Shown one piece after another: positions 30,641-38,470 of a DNA stretch of 64,000 nt (its first letter is position 1; each line of letters starts with the position of its first letter). The DNA lies in assembly GCF_021347895.1 (NCBI RefSeq), contig NC_067118.1:40262755-40326754 (forward strand), in the 5' to 3' direction. Below the pieces are notes generated by a model. The model ran no database searches, had not been told where the DNA came from, and was given only the letters and a program-made list of their open reading frames with translations. Source of the DNA: Acanthochromis polyacanthus (taxonomy: Eukaryota; Chordata; Actinopteri; Pomacentridae). Position numbers and translations under genes: made by a program.

Positions 30641-31296
30641 CACACACGCACACAACTCCAGCTCGGCTTCTTTCTCACTGCACTCTGGCAATTTCCATCG
30701 CTGGCTCTAAAGAGATTTGAAATTGCCTTTGGTCCTGAAGCCCTGGCAATTAGCAATTAGTGAAGTGATTGTAGCAAGCCCTTCCCGCCTCTCTATAGTG
30801 CTCCCTTTCCTGCTGTGCAGCCGCTGCATCCACCCCTGCCTGCTGCGTGTACTGAAACCAGACAAACTTGCTTTGTGAGTGGGAGCTTGTGCATAGCCAA
30901 GCATTTAATAGTCTCCGTGTAATGAACACTGTCTGTTGTGTGCAGAAAACGTATAGCTGTGGCCCCCTTACAGCCGTATCTGTTGCTCTCCAACATCTGC
31001 TTGATGTTCTATACAATGTGTTTGTTTATGCACTGCACCACTGACCTCGCACATCCCTCTCTGTTGTTGTTGTTGATGGCAGTGACAGCGATGAAAAGCC
31101 ACTGAAGGGCGGTAGCTTGTGTTCCCTGAACAGAGACGACGCGGTCGGGGACAGCATCAGCAGAGACAGCATGGTGGACTACGCGGACGGCGGGGAAGAA
31201 TTCGACGAGGACGGCTCATTTATCGGAGAATATTCCGACCGCAGGCGCAGAGCCTCTGTTAGCGAGCCCAGTGGACCCAGCCCTGTCACCGCATAA
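173..31296 (+). CDS. chl1: Neural cell adhesion molecule L1-like protein (CHL1), 3' part, 22 exons
   Basis: Single-pass neuronal adhesion receptor of the L1 family. Known family roles are axon growth, guidance and neuronal migration through cell-surface binding, with the tail linked to ankyrin-spectrin. The joined exons give 1073 residues: half of Ig2 (1-56), Ig3 (57-154), Ig4 (155-246), Ig5 (247-338), Ig6 (339-435), FN1 (436-536), FN2 (537-634), FN3 (635-741), FN4 (742-843), FN5 (844-935), membrane helix (about 949-970) and tail (971-1073). Each complete Ig module has its two cysteines (LEC/YMC, IKC/YQC, MNC/YMC, LMC/YTC). The tail has [23 protein letters not shown] and FIGEY. The HPD and SDSDEKPLK signatures favour CHL1 over L1CAM, NrCAM and neurofascin, whose tails differ there. 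The 5' end is cut off by the window edge. All junctions are GT-AG and phases match throughout. No frameshift or stop breaks the reading frame. The a or b paralogue is undetermined. Confidence 0.9.
344..904 (+). other. chl1 intron inside Ig2/Ig3 border
   Basis: Noncoding. I see no repeat or RNA gene here. The minus-strand open frame across 471-851 has no recognisable motif and is treated as chance. Confidence 0.6.
905..1016 (+). CDS. chl1: chl1 exon: first half of Ig3
   Basis: The acceptor is AATGCAG and the donor is GTATGT. Together with the previous exon's last base the first codon is serine. The exon encodes the linker KPSLLLP and the Ig3 B strand, with cysteine in LECIPGG. It ends in phase 2. 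Confidence 0.85.
1099..1280 (+). CDS. chl1: chl1 exon: second half of Ig3
   Basis: The exon runs from a CTTTCTAG acceptor to a GTTAGT donor. It encodes [11 protein letters not shown] (the Ig tryptophan) and [17 protein letters not shown], the classic DxGxYxC motif. It ends in phase 1 at the Ig3/Ig4 border. Confidence 0.88.
1402..1536 (+). CDS. chl1: chl1 exon: first half of Ig4
   Basis: Acceptor CTCCCAG, donor GTGAGT. The exon encodes [12 protein letters not shown], cysteine in IKCSVSG and tryptophan in DITWRRNG. Start and end phases join the exons at 1099-1280 and 3321-3461 in frame. Confidence 0.87.
2563..2621. repeat. (CATC)n tetranucleotide microsatellite
   Basis: About 15 nearly perfect CATC/CCAT units. 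It abuts the MITE copy that starts at 2622 and seems to have replaced that copy's left terminus. Confidence 0.95.
2622..2945 (+). mobile_element. Tc1-like MITE, copy 1 (left end lost)
   Basis: The body matches the element at 21537-21870 over nearly its full length, including 'ttttaatggaatatctcc' and 'gtgttagctaatggtgttga'. The right terminus reads GTGACCCCAAACTGTTTA, a decayed form of the GTGACCCCAAACTTTTGAAC end. The left terminal repeat is missing and a CATC microsatellite sits there. Confidence 0.8.
3321..3461 (+). CDS. chl1: chl1 exon: second half of Ig4
   Basis: Acceptor TTCTGTCAG, donor GTGAGT. The exon encodes [20 protein letters not shown], followed by GSVLANVNV. This is the best-conserved Ig4 segment of CHL1. 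It ends in phase 1. Confidence 0.9.
3462..5091 (+). other. chl1 intron between Ig4 and Ig5
   Basis: Noncoding apart from an antisense LINE tail at about 4420-4960. No other element is recognised in 3462-4419. Confidence 0.55.
4420..4963 (-). pseudogene. Decayed LINE (L2-like) ORF2 C-terminal end, antisense
   Basis: Read on the minus strand, 4600-4770 encodes [20 protein letters not shown] and RTHLFS. This is the PxLWNSLP...LKTHLF end typical of L2-type LINE reverse-transcriptase proteins. A stretch [11 protein letters not shown] in another frame just upstream is the preceding segment, so the copy is frameshifted. AT-rich 3' UTR-like sequence follows down to about 4420. No intact enzyme remains. 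Confidence 0.6.
5092..5203 (+). CDS. chl1: chl1 exon: first half of Ig5
   Basis: Acceptor TTTGCTTTCAG, donor GTAAGT. The exon encodes [19 protein letters not shown] with the first Ig5 cysteine in MNCTVF. It ends inside the Ig tryptophan codon (phase 2), which the next exon completes. Confidence 0.86.
5204..5917 (+). other. chl1 intron in Ig5
   Basis: Noncoding; nothing recognised. Confidence 0.6.
5918..6081 (+). CDS. chl1: chl1 exon: second half of Ig5
   Basis: Acceptor TCTCCCAG, donor GTATCT. The exon encodes [11 protein letters not shown] and [19 protein letters not shown], the Ig F strand with its cysteine. It ends in phase 1. Confidence 0.86.
6082..6744 (+). other. chl1 intron between Ig5 and Ig6
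   Basis: Noncoding and AT-rich; nothing recognised. Confidence 0.6.
6745..6910 (+). CDS. chl1: chl1 exon: first half of Ig6
   Basis: Acceptor ATCTTTAG, donor GTGATT (a weaker donor than its neighbours). The exon encodes [15 protein letters not shown], cysteine in LMCHAEHD and [11 protein letters not shown]. Mammalian CHL1 has the integrin-related tetrapeptide DGEA where this protein reads DGKE. Confidence 0.85.
7055..7179 (+). CDS. chl1: chl1 exon: second half of Ig6
   Basis: Acceptor GTGTTCAG, donor GTAAGA. The exon encodes [19 protein letters not shown] and [18 protein letters not shown], closing the last Ig module. It ends in phase 1. Confidence 0.88.
7402..7506 (+). CDS. chl1: chl1 exon: first half of FN1
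   Basis: Acceptor TGTGTTGCAG, donor GTAAAA. The exon encodes [14 protein letters not shown] and [16 protein letters not shown]. The proline-rich start and SW core are typical of the first fibronectin III module of L1-family proteins. Confidence 0.89.
7507..8578 (+). other. chl1 intron in FN1
   Basis: Noncoding. It carries the oldest-looking of the three SINE copies, at 7863-8186. The rest shows nothing recognisable. Confidence 0.6.
7863..8186 (-). mobile_element. tRNA-derived SINE, copy A
   Basis: Same family as the copies at 11561-11921 and 19475-19835, in the same antisense orientation. It shares 'ggactgtgggaggaagcc' and 'cagggagaacatgcaaact' and ends in a CCAT-type tail at its left side. 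Likely target duplications CTTGCGCTCTT and CTTGTGTTCTT differ at two of 11 positions, and the B box is degraded, so it is older than the other two. Confidence 0.75.
8579..8776 (+). CDS. chl1: chl1 exon: second half of FN1
   Basis: Acceptor GGGAACAG, donor GTGAGA. The exon encodes [36 protein letters not shown]. The YxFRVxAxNxxG motif marks the F-G region of an FN III fold. It ends in phase 1. Confidence 0.9.
8777..9149 (+). other. chl1 intron between FN1 and FN2
   Basis: Noncoding; nothing recognised. Confidence 0.55.
9150..9220 (+). CDS. chl1: chl1 exon: start of FN2
   Basis: This short exon has a CCCCAAAG acceptor and a GTAGGA donor. It encodes [18 protein letters not shown] and MDISWE and ends in phase 0. 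The APDRNPxNI start is shared with CHL1. Confidence 0.85.
9345..9567 (+). CDS. chl1: chl1 exon: rest of FN2
   Basis: Acceptor ATACCTCAG, donor GTGAGT. The exon encodes [30 protein letters not shown] and the terminal YSGED found in CHL1 FN2. An internal GAG-GTGAGC could mimic a donor at 9390, but the frame and homology continue through it. Confidence 0.9.
9568..10454 (+). other. chl1 intron between FN2 and FN3
   Basis: Noncoding; T-rich patches but no element recognised. Confidence 0.55.
10455..10570 (+). CDS. chl1: chl1 exon: first half of FN3
   Basis: Acceptor GCTGTTTTAG, donor GTAAGT. The exon encodes [20 protein letters not shown] and VSWTQVPP, then VRGHLGGYH, the family's usual FN3 sequence. 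It ends in phase 0. Confidence 0.89.
10921..11299. mobile_element. Short inverted-repeat DNA element (CTCCGCCAAGG termini)
   Basis: The stretch starts CTCCGCCAAGG and ends CCTTGGCGGAG, a perfect 11-bp terminal inverted repeat, and TA flanks both sides. It has no transposase. It is a non-autonomous element of a TA-targeting (Tc1/mariner-like) type by its duplication; the family itself is not certain. Confidence 0.65.
11330..11450. repeat. TA/TAG-rich low-complexity tract
   Basis: Degenerate runs of TAGTAG, TATTA and ATATAT units without a strict period. Confidence 0.7.
11561..11921 (-). mobile_element. tRNA-derived SINE, copy B
   Basis: 361 bp on the minus strand. Its promoter head reads TGGTTAGCAC (A-box-like) and CGGTTCGAATCCC (B box of RNA polymerase III promoters), and its 3' end has AATGGATGG. 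Flanks GCAATCTGGTTTT (11548-11560) and GCAATTTGGTTTT (11922-11934) are a 13-bp target duplication with one mismatch, which supports retroposition. Probably no longer active, as it is mutated relative to copy C. Confidence 0.88.
12749..12953 (+). CDS. chl1: chl1 exon: second half of FN3
   Basis: Acceptor TTTTGACAG, donor GTGAGG. The exon encodes [30 protein letters not shown] and TFSTPEG. It is the longer partner of the FN3 pair and ends in phase 1. Confidence 0.89.
13267..13389 (+). CDS. chl1: chl1 exon: first half of FN4
   Basis: Acceptor TTTTTACAG, donor GTATGT. The exon encodes [20 protein letters not shown] and then QYQL. The LxWxPPxxxNGxLxGYxLQY pattern is the FN4 hallmark in L1-family proteins. 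It ends in phase 1. Confidence 0.9.
13390..15031 (+). other. chl1 intron in FN4, pyrimidine-rich
   Basis: Noncoding. The + strand is markedly C/T-rich, especially 14530-14790, with several homopolymer T and C runs. Open frames across it are composition artefacts. Confidence 0.6.
15032..15214 (+). CDS. chl1: chl1 exon: second half of FN4
   Basis: Acceptor CATCTATAG, donor GTGAGT. The exon encodes [33 protein letters not shown]. The ACTxxGCGxP motif matches CHL1 FN4. It ends in phase 1 before a 7.9-kb intron. Confidence 0.9.
15960..16300. repeat. Dispersed repeat with internal 'GCACAGATT' period
   Basis: Motifs of the form TTGCACAGATTxxTxxAT recur about every 50-60 bases. A related copy lies at 49058-49300. 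The class is unknown to me. Confidence 0.5.
16560..17340 (+). pseudogene. Decayed Tc1/mariner-type transposase
   Basis: Short blocks of Tc1-family transposase survive: QFTDESKFE at about 16925 (the second catalytic aspartate region) and [11 protein letters not shown] at about 17165 (a third-catalytic-region motif). Several stops and frameshifts interrupt them, and no clear terminal repeats are visible. It is a dead copy, older than the Tc1 element at 24412-25888. Confidence 0.7.
18100..18400 (+). pseudogene. Possible LINE reverse-transcriptase remnant
   Basis: The frame contains [13 protein letters not shown], resembling the QNAAARL motif near the end of L2-type LINE proteins, followed by [13 protein letters not shown]. 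The match is short, so the call is tentative. Confidence 0.4.
19475..19835 (-). mobile_element. tRNA-derived SINE, copy C
   Basis: 361 bp, the same length as copy B, and antisense to chl1. A perfect 13-bp target duplication CTACAAACATAAT flanks it (19462-19474 and 19836-19848). On the minus strand the B box reads GGTTCAAATCC, with one change from the consensus. This is the best-preserved insertion of the family here. Confidence 0.9.
20204..20431. repeat. Short element with CCGCCCGGC inverted ends
   Basis: CCGCCCGGC at 20204-20212 is inverted as GCCGGGCGG at 20423-20431. Between them lies GTGACCTTGA-rich sequence and an ACAAGCAAGCAAG run. It resembles a dispersed fish repeat, but exact ends and class are uncertain. 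Confidence 0.45.
20551..20957. mobile_element. Non-autonomous DNA element with GCCACAAC inverted ends
   Basis: The left end TACACCAGTTAGCCACAACC is inverted at the right as ATGTTGTGGCTGAC, with TA at both borders. The interior is related to the fragment at about 41170-41960 and looks internally deleted. No transposase is encoded. Confidence 0.6.
21268..21316. repeat. Interstitial telomeric-type repeat (TTAGGG)n, imperfect
   Basis: About seven GTTAGG-type units, with variants GGATTAGGG, TAGTAGGG and GGTGGGG. It is short and degenerate. Confidence 0.75.
21537..21870 (+). mobile_element. Tc1-like MITE, copy 2 (complete)
   Basis: 334 bp flanked by TA on both sides (21535-21536 and 21871-21872). 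The left end CACTATCGTTCAAAAGTTTG and the right end CAAGCTTTTGAACGCGAGTG are inverted copies with a few differences. It has no coding capacity. The same family occurs at 2622-2945 and 42134-42477. Confidence 0.85.
23158..23271 (+). CDS. chl1: chl1 exon: first half of FN5
   Basis: Acceptor TTCTATCAG, donor GTAAGC. The exon encodes [18 protein letters not shown] and [18 protein letters not shown]. It ends in phase 1 and pairs with the next exon into a complete FN III fold. Confidence 0.87.
23588..23749 (+). CDS. chl1: chl1 exon: second half of FN5
   Basis: Acceptor GGATGTGTAG, donor GTGAGA. The exon encodes [20 protein letters not shown] and [14 protein letters not shown]. The SIFxDVIxTR stretch precedes the membrane stalk in CHL1. 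It ends in phase 1. Confidence 0.89.
23750..24133 (+). other. chl1 intron before the membrane exon
   Basis: Noncoding, with a T run near 24010; nothing else recognised. The intron at 23272-23587 is likewise unremarkable. Confidence 0.55.
24134..24265 (+). CDS. chl1: chl1 exon: stalk and transmembrane helix
   Basis: Acceptor TTGTTCTCAG, donor GTACGC. The exon encodes a short stalk ([11 protein letters not shown]), a hydrophobic helix from WVIG to CFV (residues 949-970) and the stop-transfer and ERM-type region RKNKGGKYA. An in-frame second donor (GTCAGT) lies 45 bases downstream after 24310. I chose the first donor because it joins KGGKYA directly to VKEKEDL as in relatives. Confidence 0.87.
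24412..25888 (+). mobile_element. Tc1-like transposon, near full length, with long inverted repeats
   Basis: About 1.48 kb bounded by TA (24410-24411 and 25889-25890). The two ends are imperfect inverted copies over at least 200 bp, starting CAGTAATAAACAAAAG on the left and ending CTTTTGTTTATGACTG on the right. Long repeats of this kind are seen in the IR/DR group of fish Tc1 elements. A broken transposase frame lies between them. Confidence 0.85.
24758..25640 (+). pseudogene. Broken Tc1-family transposase
   Basis: The start [17 protein letters not shown] matches the N-terminal helix-turn-helix region of fish Tc1 transposases. [12 protein letters not shown] around 25155 is the second catalytic aspartate region and [12 protein letters not shown] follows. 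The region QDNEPK near 25428 is frameshifted by one base. Stops after about 24907 and near 25430 disrupt the frame, so no active enzyme is expected from this copy. Confidence 0.8.
26854..26923 (+). CDS. chl1: chl1 exon: proximal cytoplasmic tail
   Basis: Acceptor CCTCCCTGCAG, donor GTGAGA. The exon encodes [19 protein letters not shown] then NYEY. The HPD tripeptide is a known CHL1 feature linked to Hsc70 binding, and L1CAM, NrCAM and neurofascin lack it. It ends in phase 2. Confidence 0.9.
27449..27998. mobile_element. 550-bp inverted-repeat element with 9-bp target duplication
   Basis: The element starts TAGCCTAGCCG and ends CGGCGAGGCTA (inverted, one mismatch). The 9-mer GCATACGAG sits directly on both sides (27440-27448 and 27999-28007). 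About 50 bases ending at 27801 are repeated at the right end (27946-27999), and an 11-bp perfect hairpin stem lies near the left end (27459-27487). It has no coding capacity. A 9-bp duplication suggests a Mutator-like or hAT-like relative, but I cannot assign it. Confidence 0.7.
30605..30654. repeat. (CA)n microsatellite
   Basis: About 24 CA units with two interruptions (CAAACA and CACGCA), inside the last chl1 intron. Confidence 0.95.
31083..31296 (+). CDS. chl1: chl1 last coding exon: distal tail with ankyrin motif
   Basis: The acceptor is GATGGCAG and the TAA stop is at 31294-31296. The exon encodes [43 protein letters not shown] and a serine-proline-rich end finishing PVTA. FIGEY is a variant of the ankyrin-binding FIGQY (FIGAY in human CHL1) with the regulatory tyrosine kept. 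No PDZ-binding C terminus of the NrCAM or neurofascin kind is present. Confidence 0.92.
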
Positions 31297-31575
31297 AACC
31301 ACGCTCCAATTTGAACGGTCTACTTCAAATCCTTTTCAAGATACATTTTAAATTCAGCCTCCCTGACTTTAAGTATGGCTTGAATAGCCAAATATCAGGG
31401 AACAAAAAAGAAAAGACTCAAACACGGGAAAAAAGTTTGACAGCAGGCGGGTTTAAAGAATTCACCCACCACACACATCAGGATGAGTCTTTGTACATGC
31501 TGTAAGAGAATGAAAGATGCTATTTTTAGTGTTTTGTGATTTTTTAATGACAATAAAGTGTTTTGCTACCTATCA
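31297..31575 (+). other. chl1: chl1 3' untranslated region
   Basis: AT-rich sequence directly follows the stop and reaches a canonical AATAAA with a GT-rich stretch after it. A 3' UTR of about 280 bases is inferred. Longer isoforms using later signals cannot be excluded. Confidence 0.6.
31552..31557 (+). terminator. Poly(A) signal AATAAA of chl1
   Basis: A perfect AATAAA lies 256 bases after the stop, followed by GTGTTTTG, a plausible GU-rich downstream element. Cleavage would be expected near 31570-31580. Confidence 0.65.
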
Positions 31576-33286
31576 GACACACCGATTTGCCCGTAACATA
31601 AAGTAAAAGTTAAAAAAAACTACTCTCCACGTGTCCAAATGTCATCATATATGATTTTTTTTTACACAGAAGCTAAAAATAGCACACAAAGTAGATATGC
31701 ACATGTATCTGCAACACATGTTCATCCATTCAGGATCTACAGTGCAGGATGTTTCTTATTGGATGAGTGCGGGGTGATTATTTATTATAGACAGAATCAC
31801 TCATGATTACCAATATCCAGTCTTAAGTGCTTTTCTGTGTTTTACTGTACATTTTTCAGATGTCTGGAAGTGCACCATTTGTAATATTTTGTAATCAAAA
31901 TGCAGATGTCATTTTTTATCAATATATCAAACATGTTCTTTATAAAATGTCTTCTTGCTTCTTTTTTTGTTGCTGTGGTTGTGGGGAAATTAGAGCAAGA
32001 ATATATCAGTTTTTAGCAAGCAGGATAAGTAATAATTATATTCCAGCATTTATCTCTGGACTGTATGAATACATTTATTTAAGAAACTTGTCAAAACTCT
32101 AATTGGTGACTAAAGCTTTCACCTAAGGGCCTCTCCAGCACTGAAGTAGAAGTTTTTTAAAGTAAAGCAATTTGTCATACTTTTTAATCATGTTCCTTTA
32201 TTCCGCCGGATATCACAGGATGAATCACTCTACATCCCTTTAGAATTACCAGGCTACTTTGCTTTTTATTATCTTGAAATCCTTAACGCCGGGCACTTCC
32301 TTTTTTTTAAAGTCAGTGCAATGATTCATCAGCTCCTATTTGCTGTTCGTTTTCTGTCATTCAAAAAGCACCCACTTACATGGTAATATCACATTCAAGT
32401 TGAGATGTCCTTCCACTGAATGTGAAGACGTTTCAAGAAAAATCCCTCCTTTGGCATTTGGATATTTTTAACAATTATCCGGCAACCTTTGTATCGTTGA
32501 AGTGATCCAACCGTCGCTGAATAAAGCTCAACTTTCGAGAAGGTCAAACACGCTGCAAATCCCAGAAATATTTTTATTATCTCTGCAACACATGCAGCGA
32601 GTCTTAGCATGCATAATGCATGTCGCTGAAATATTCATCAAGGATATAACTCAAATAAAGTTGAGATTTGACCCGTTCAGCAATCTTACTTAAACAGCTG
32701 TAATAAAACGGGCTTTAGCCGCAGCGCCGGACACAAAGCGTTAAATGTTTAATTAGCTCGAAGTTTATTTTTTTGATGTTTAAGATTCACCAGCAAACCC
32801 CGGAAAGATAAAAAGCCCATTTAACAGTGAAGTTTCTATGGAAATCACAGCATGCTGTATTTCATATTGAAAGGGGAAAGCACTTGGTGGATGGGAATGA
32901 AAACGATGGAAGCTTTAATAACCAAACGGCACGTTGTAGTGGTTCCTCTGAGGGTATTAAAGACAAAAATTCACACACAGAAAGAAACAGGAGTCTGAAC
33001 CAAAGCAGCACTTGCTCTCCCCTTTCAAGCTCTGAGGCGAAAATGTAGCACCTTTGATGAGGCAGAAATCCCAACTAACGAAGAGAGAGGATGATCGACT
33101 CATCTGTCATTTGGTGGGAGCCTCCTCAAATCCCTCTAAAATAGCCCTGCTGATTCACTCCATTATTTTTTGAGTCTTTCAATAAAACAGCTCAGAGCCT
33201 TTGTTCCTTATTAGTTTGTTCCAAACTGCTACGGTAAGCCAGGAAAAAAAAAAGAGCTGCAACTGAATATATCAAACCTACAAGAG
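31576..33286. other. Intergenic, nothing recognised
   Basis: AT-rich sequence downstream of chl1. No open frame with a recognisable domain and no clear repeat. Confidence 0.55.
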
Positions 33287-33398
33287 CAGGAGAGTCAAAC
33301 TCATCTTAGCTCAGGTTCCACATTCAGCCCAATTTGATCTCCAGTGGGCCGTACCAGTAAAATCACAGAATAATAACCTATAAATAACCACAACTCCA

Positions 33399-33791
33399 GA
33401 CAGGAGGCAGAGCTGGAGGTAGCAGAACTGAAGATGCTGAGATTCTCTTTGGGAGTGACCAGGATGGATACGATCAGGAATGAGTACATCAGAGGGACAG
33501 CACATGTTAGAGGCTTTGGAGATAAAGTCAGAGAGGCCAGACTGAGATGGTTCGGACATGTCCAGAGGAGAGAGAGTGAATATATTGGTAGAAGGATGCT
33601 GAGTTTCCCACTGCCAGGCAGGAGGCCTAGAGGAAGACCAAAGAGGAGGTTTATGGATGTGGTTAAAGAGGACATGAAGGTAGTTGGTGTGGGAGAGGAG
33701 GATGCAGCAGACAGGGTTAGATGGAGGCAATTGATTCGCTGTGGTGACCCCTGAAGGGAAAAGCTGAAAGGAAAGGAAGAAGAAGAAGAAT
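33399..33791 (+). mobile_element. 5'-truncated LINE, 3' end inserted in a DNA element
   Basis: It is flanked by a perfect 14-bp target duplication TAACCACAACTCCA (33385-33398 and 33792-33805) and ends in a (GAA)n tail. The frame to 33754 gives the C-terminal end of a LINE ORF2 protein, with RLRWFGHVQRRESEYIGRRM and RRPRGRPKRRFMDVVKEDM and then IRCGDP and stop. Truncation plus target duplication show target-primed reverse transcription. The RTE-type clade is my best guess. Confidence 0.88.
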
Positions 33792-33889
33792 TAACCACAA
33801 CTCCAAATTTTTCATTTGTTTTAGTACAAAAAAGTAAATTCAGAAAATGTTCATGACTCAGGAATTATCTTTTTACAAACATTATGAAT

Positions 33890-34300
33890 AACCTGAAAAC
33901 ATAAAACACAGGAAACACAAAAATGACAAAAATGAGAAGCAAAACGACAAAAACATGAGACAAACAAAAAAGACAAAAAATAACAAAAACAGGACAAAAT
34001 ACTACAAAAATGAGACAAACCGACAAAAACACGACACAAAATGACAAAAGCGAGAAACAAAATGACAAATGAGACAAACGACACAAAACAAAAAAGAGAC
34101 AAAAAAATTAGACAAAATAGCTACAATGATTTAAAAAATTAGACAAATCACACATGCAAGACAAAAAGACACAAAATCGCAAAAAAAGACAAAAGCGAGA
34201 AACAAACCACAAAACCATGAGACAAATGACAAAATTCAGACAATAAAACAACAAAAACAAGACAAAATATTCCAAAAACGAGACCCAAAATGACAACAGA
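33890..34300. repeat. Degenerate GACAAAA/ACAAAA simple tract
   Basis: Repeated GACAAAA, GAGACAAA and ACAAAAA units without a constant period, within the hAT-like element. Confidence 0.75.
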
Positions 34301-34518
34301 ACAATTAACAATCTAGTATTTTACTTTATGATCTAAACAACTTGTCATAGTCTAGGAATTGTTTTAAATTTAGAGTTTTACTAATTTACAATCTGCAGTT
34401 AATGTCTTCACTGTAATTTTTTTTACACTTTACAAAGTCGTCCCGTGGGCCGGATTGGACCCTCTGGAGGGCCGGTTTTGATTCGTGGGCCGCATGTTTG
34501 ACACCCCCTGTATTAGAG

Positions 34519-36188
34519 TCCAGAGTCACAATCTGAGCATTTTTTAATTGCTGTTTTTAAATTTTATTTCAGCTTTCTACTGGACTTCTTGCTTGTCTGT
34601 GAAACACCTTGGAGGTCTTTCATTATGAATGCACAGGTTCCTTGCAGCTGAAAAGCCTCGGTGATGATAAAAAAAAGGCATTCTAGCCGTAATCAAAGCA
34701 GGCTCGGCGTAGTGGAGTTGAAAAGCACTCCATGCCTCATGGCTAGATAAAGGTCATTTAAAGAGATAATCCCTGTATTGTCAGGGATTACGTCCTCATC
34801 CGTTTTAAAATTGCTTTCTCTGTGGAACGTTAAAACCTCTAAACAACAACAAAAGATTACTCGAGTCAAAGCTCCCCTGAGTGTCACACAAGCAGCTTTT
34901 TTGCTCCACTAAATCTATTTCGAGGACGTGCAGGTGACCCTTTCGAAAGTCATAATAGCCCTGTTTTTTGGACCGATCACAGGTCAGGACATCACATCAT
35001 CACCTGAATGAGCGTCGGATGGAAACGCGTTGGTCATGTTGCCACCGGTGGACGCTGCACACTCCTAGCAGATCGTTCGCTTGCGGTCAGTTTGATTGGA
35101 GCAGATATTTAGGCCAAGTGCCCTGGAAATTGTCTGGTGGGAGGAAATCGATAGCAGCGCTCACGCATGCTGTGAGTTCAAGTTGTAGCAAGTTTGCAAG
35201 GACAGGGCACCGTGCTATAACAGAGAGGGCGATTTGCAGCTTTTTTTCCCCAGCGCGCTGCATATTGCATTCACGCTAAAGCTACTCACTGAAGAGGAAG
35301 GTAGCACGTTAGCGACGAAGAGCTCATCAATATTGAATGCCGTCGGGTTCACAGAGAGGGGAACCGTGACAGGTGTATGAGTGTAGAGATGCTCTTAAGG
35401 AAGACCCTCGCTTTGGCTGCTTTTGAGGGAATGCTGTTAAAGCTTTTGTAGAAGAATCAATATCAGGAGTTAAACCAACATCCTGCTTTTTGAGAAGACA
35501 AACATTTAGCCGGGCCGATGTAGAGCGACACACAAAGGAATTATGGGTGAGAGGTGAGGAGGGGGGTAAGTATTAAGGGTTGTTTGACGACGCTCTTCAA
35601 CTGATAATGTTTCGAGGGAAGTGGAGGCTAAGAAAGACAGACACTGGCACCCAATCACAAGGACTGTTTTTTAGTTTTCTGTCTGCCGTTTCCTATTTAT
35701 TTTAGAGGGATATCGGAAGTACGCTCACCTTCTTACCGAAATCCAAAGCAAACTAACAAGAAAACAGCACAGCGTCTAGACACACATTCAGGAGATTGTT
35801 TTAGTAAAAGTCCAAAATGCATTTGTCTCTTTCTGTCTTTCATTAAAACTTCCTAACCTGCACCTTCCATCGATTCCAGAAATTGAATAAAACAAGCCTA
35901 AACGCATCAATACCTCCAACGGGAGCGTTCTCGGTCGCCGCATCACCCAGAAGAACCCCTCCTATGTAATTTAGGCTTCCCTCCCCTGTTTCTGCTCATT
36001 CTTTTGTCATTTTGACATGGTGCTATACTCACTTTCTGCTAAAATTTAATTTGTCTCACTAGAATTCAAATGGAATGGGATGATTCTGCATACAGAGAAT
36101 CCTTTTAGAGGGCTATTATTTCCCCAGTAAACTGCTTTAGATGCAAGCCCAGACACTCTCAAATGCCAGCCAGCAATTGAGTGGATGC
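34519..36188. other. Intergenic, nothing recognised
   Basis: No supported gene or repeat. Short open frames on both strands lack recognisable motifs. Confidence 0.5.
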
Positions 36189-36247
36189 TTGTGTGTGCGT
36201 GTGTGTGCGTGTGTGTGCGTGTGTGTGCGTGTGTGTGTGTGTGTGTG
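36189..36247. repeat. (GTGTGTGC)n / (GT)n microsatellite
   Basis: Four GTGTGTGC octamer units pass into a pure GT run. Confidence 0.93.
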
Positions 36248-38097
<1,850 letters not shown>

Positions 38098-38470
38098 TGA
38101 CATATTCTGAGGCACAGCCATGTTTGATCTGTGCAGTATAGCATGTAATAGAGATTCTACTTTCCCTGTATGCATTAGTGCAGTTCACGAGAACCCACTC
38201 TCAGTAGGCAAATACTGTGGTGGCAGCTGTGGAGCGAATGGGTGTAATAGGTTTTACAGTGTTAACGTGGTCGCACAGAGTAGTGTCTGTTTACTTGGAA
38301 AACACACCAGCAAGTCATTGTGCTAAAATAGCTTCCTGATCTTGTGTAGTTTGCAGTGTCTGAGCTGATCATGGGATCGTGTATTCTGTTGCATACGTGG
38401 AAAGAGGATTCAAAACATTAACAGATGAAACTGAGATCATGCCGAGTTTAGTTACCACGGATGCTGGAAC

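Larger units (their letters stand above)
26924..31082 (+). other. chl1 intron in the cytoplasmic tail (distal, 4.2 kb)
   Basis: Noncoding. It holds the 550-bp element at 27449-27998 and a CA microsatellite at 30605-30654. The rest (28010-30600) shows no recognised repeat. 29760-30060 is more GC-rich than its surroundings and could be regulatory, but nothing shows this directly. Confidence 0.55.
33287..34510. mobile_element. hAT-like non-autonomous element (interrupted by a LINE)
   Basis: The left end CAGGAGAGTCAAAC is inverted at the right as GTTTGACACCCCCTG. Flanking octamers TACAAGAG (33279-33286) and TATTAGAG (34511-34518) agree at six of eight positions, consistent with an old hAT-type duplication. 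Inside are the LINE tail at 33399-33791 and a degenerate ACAAAA/GACAAA tract (about 33890-34300). No transposase. Confidence 0.65.

Noticed and set aside
33301..33798. 165-codon minus-strand frame
   Set aside because: It is antisense to the LINE C-terminal frame, which has clear motif support on the plus strand.
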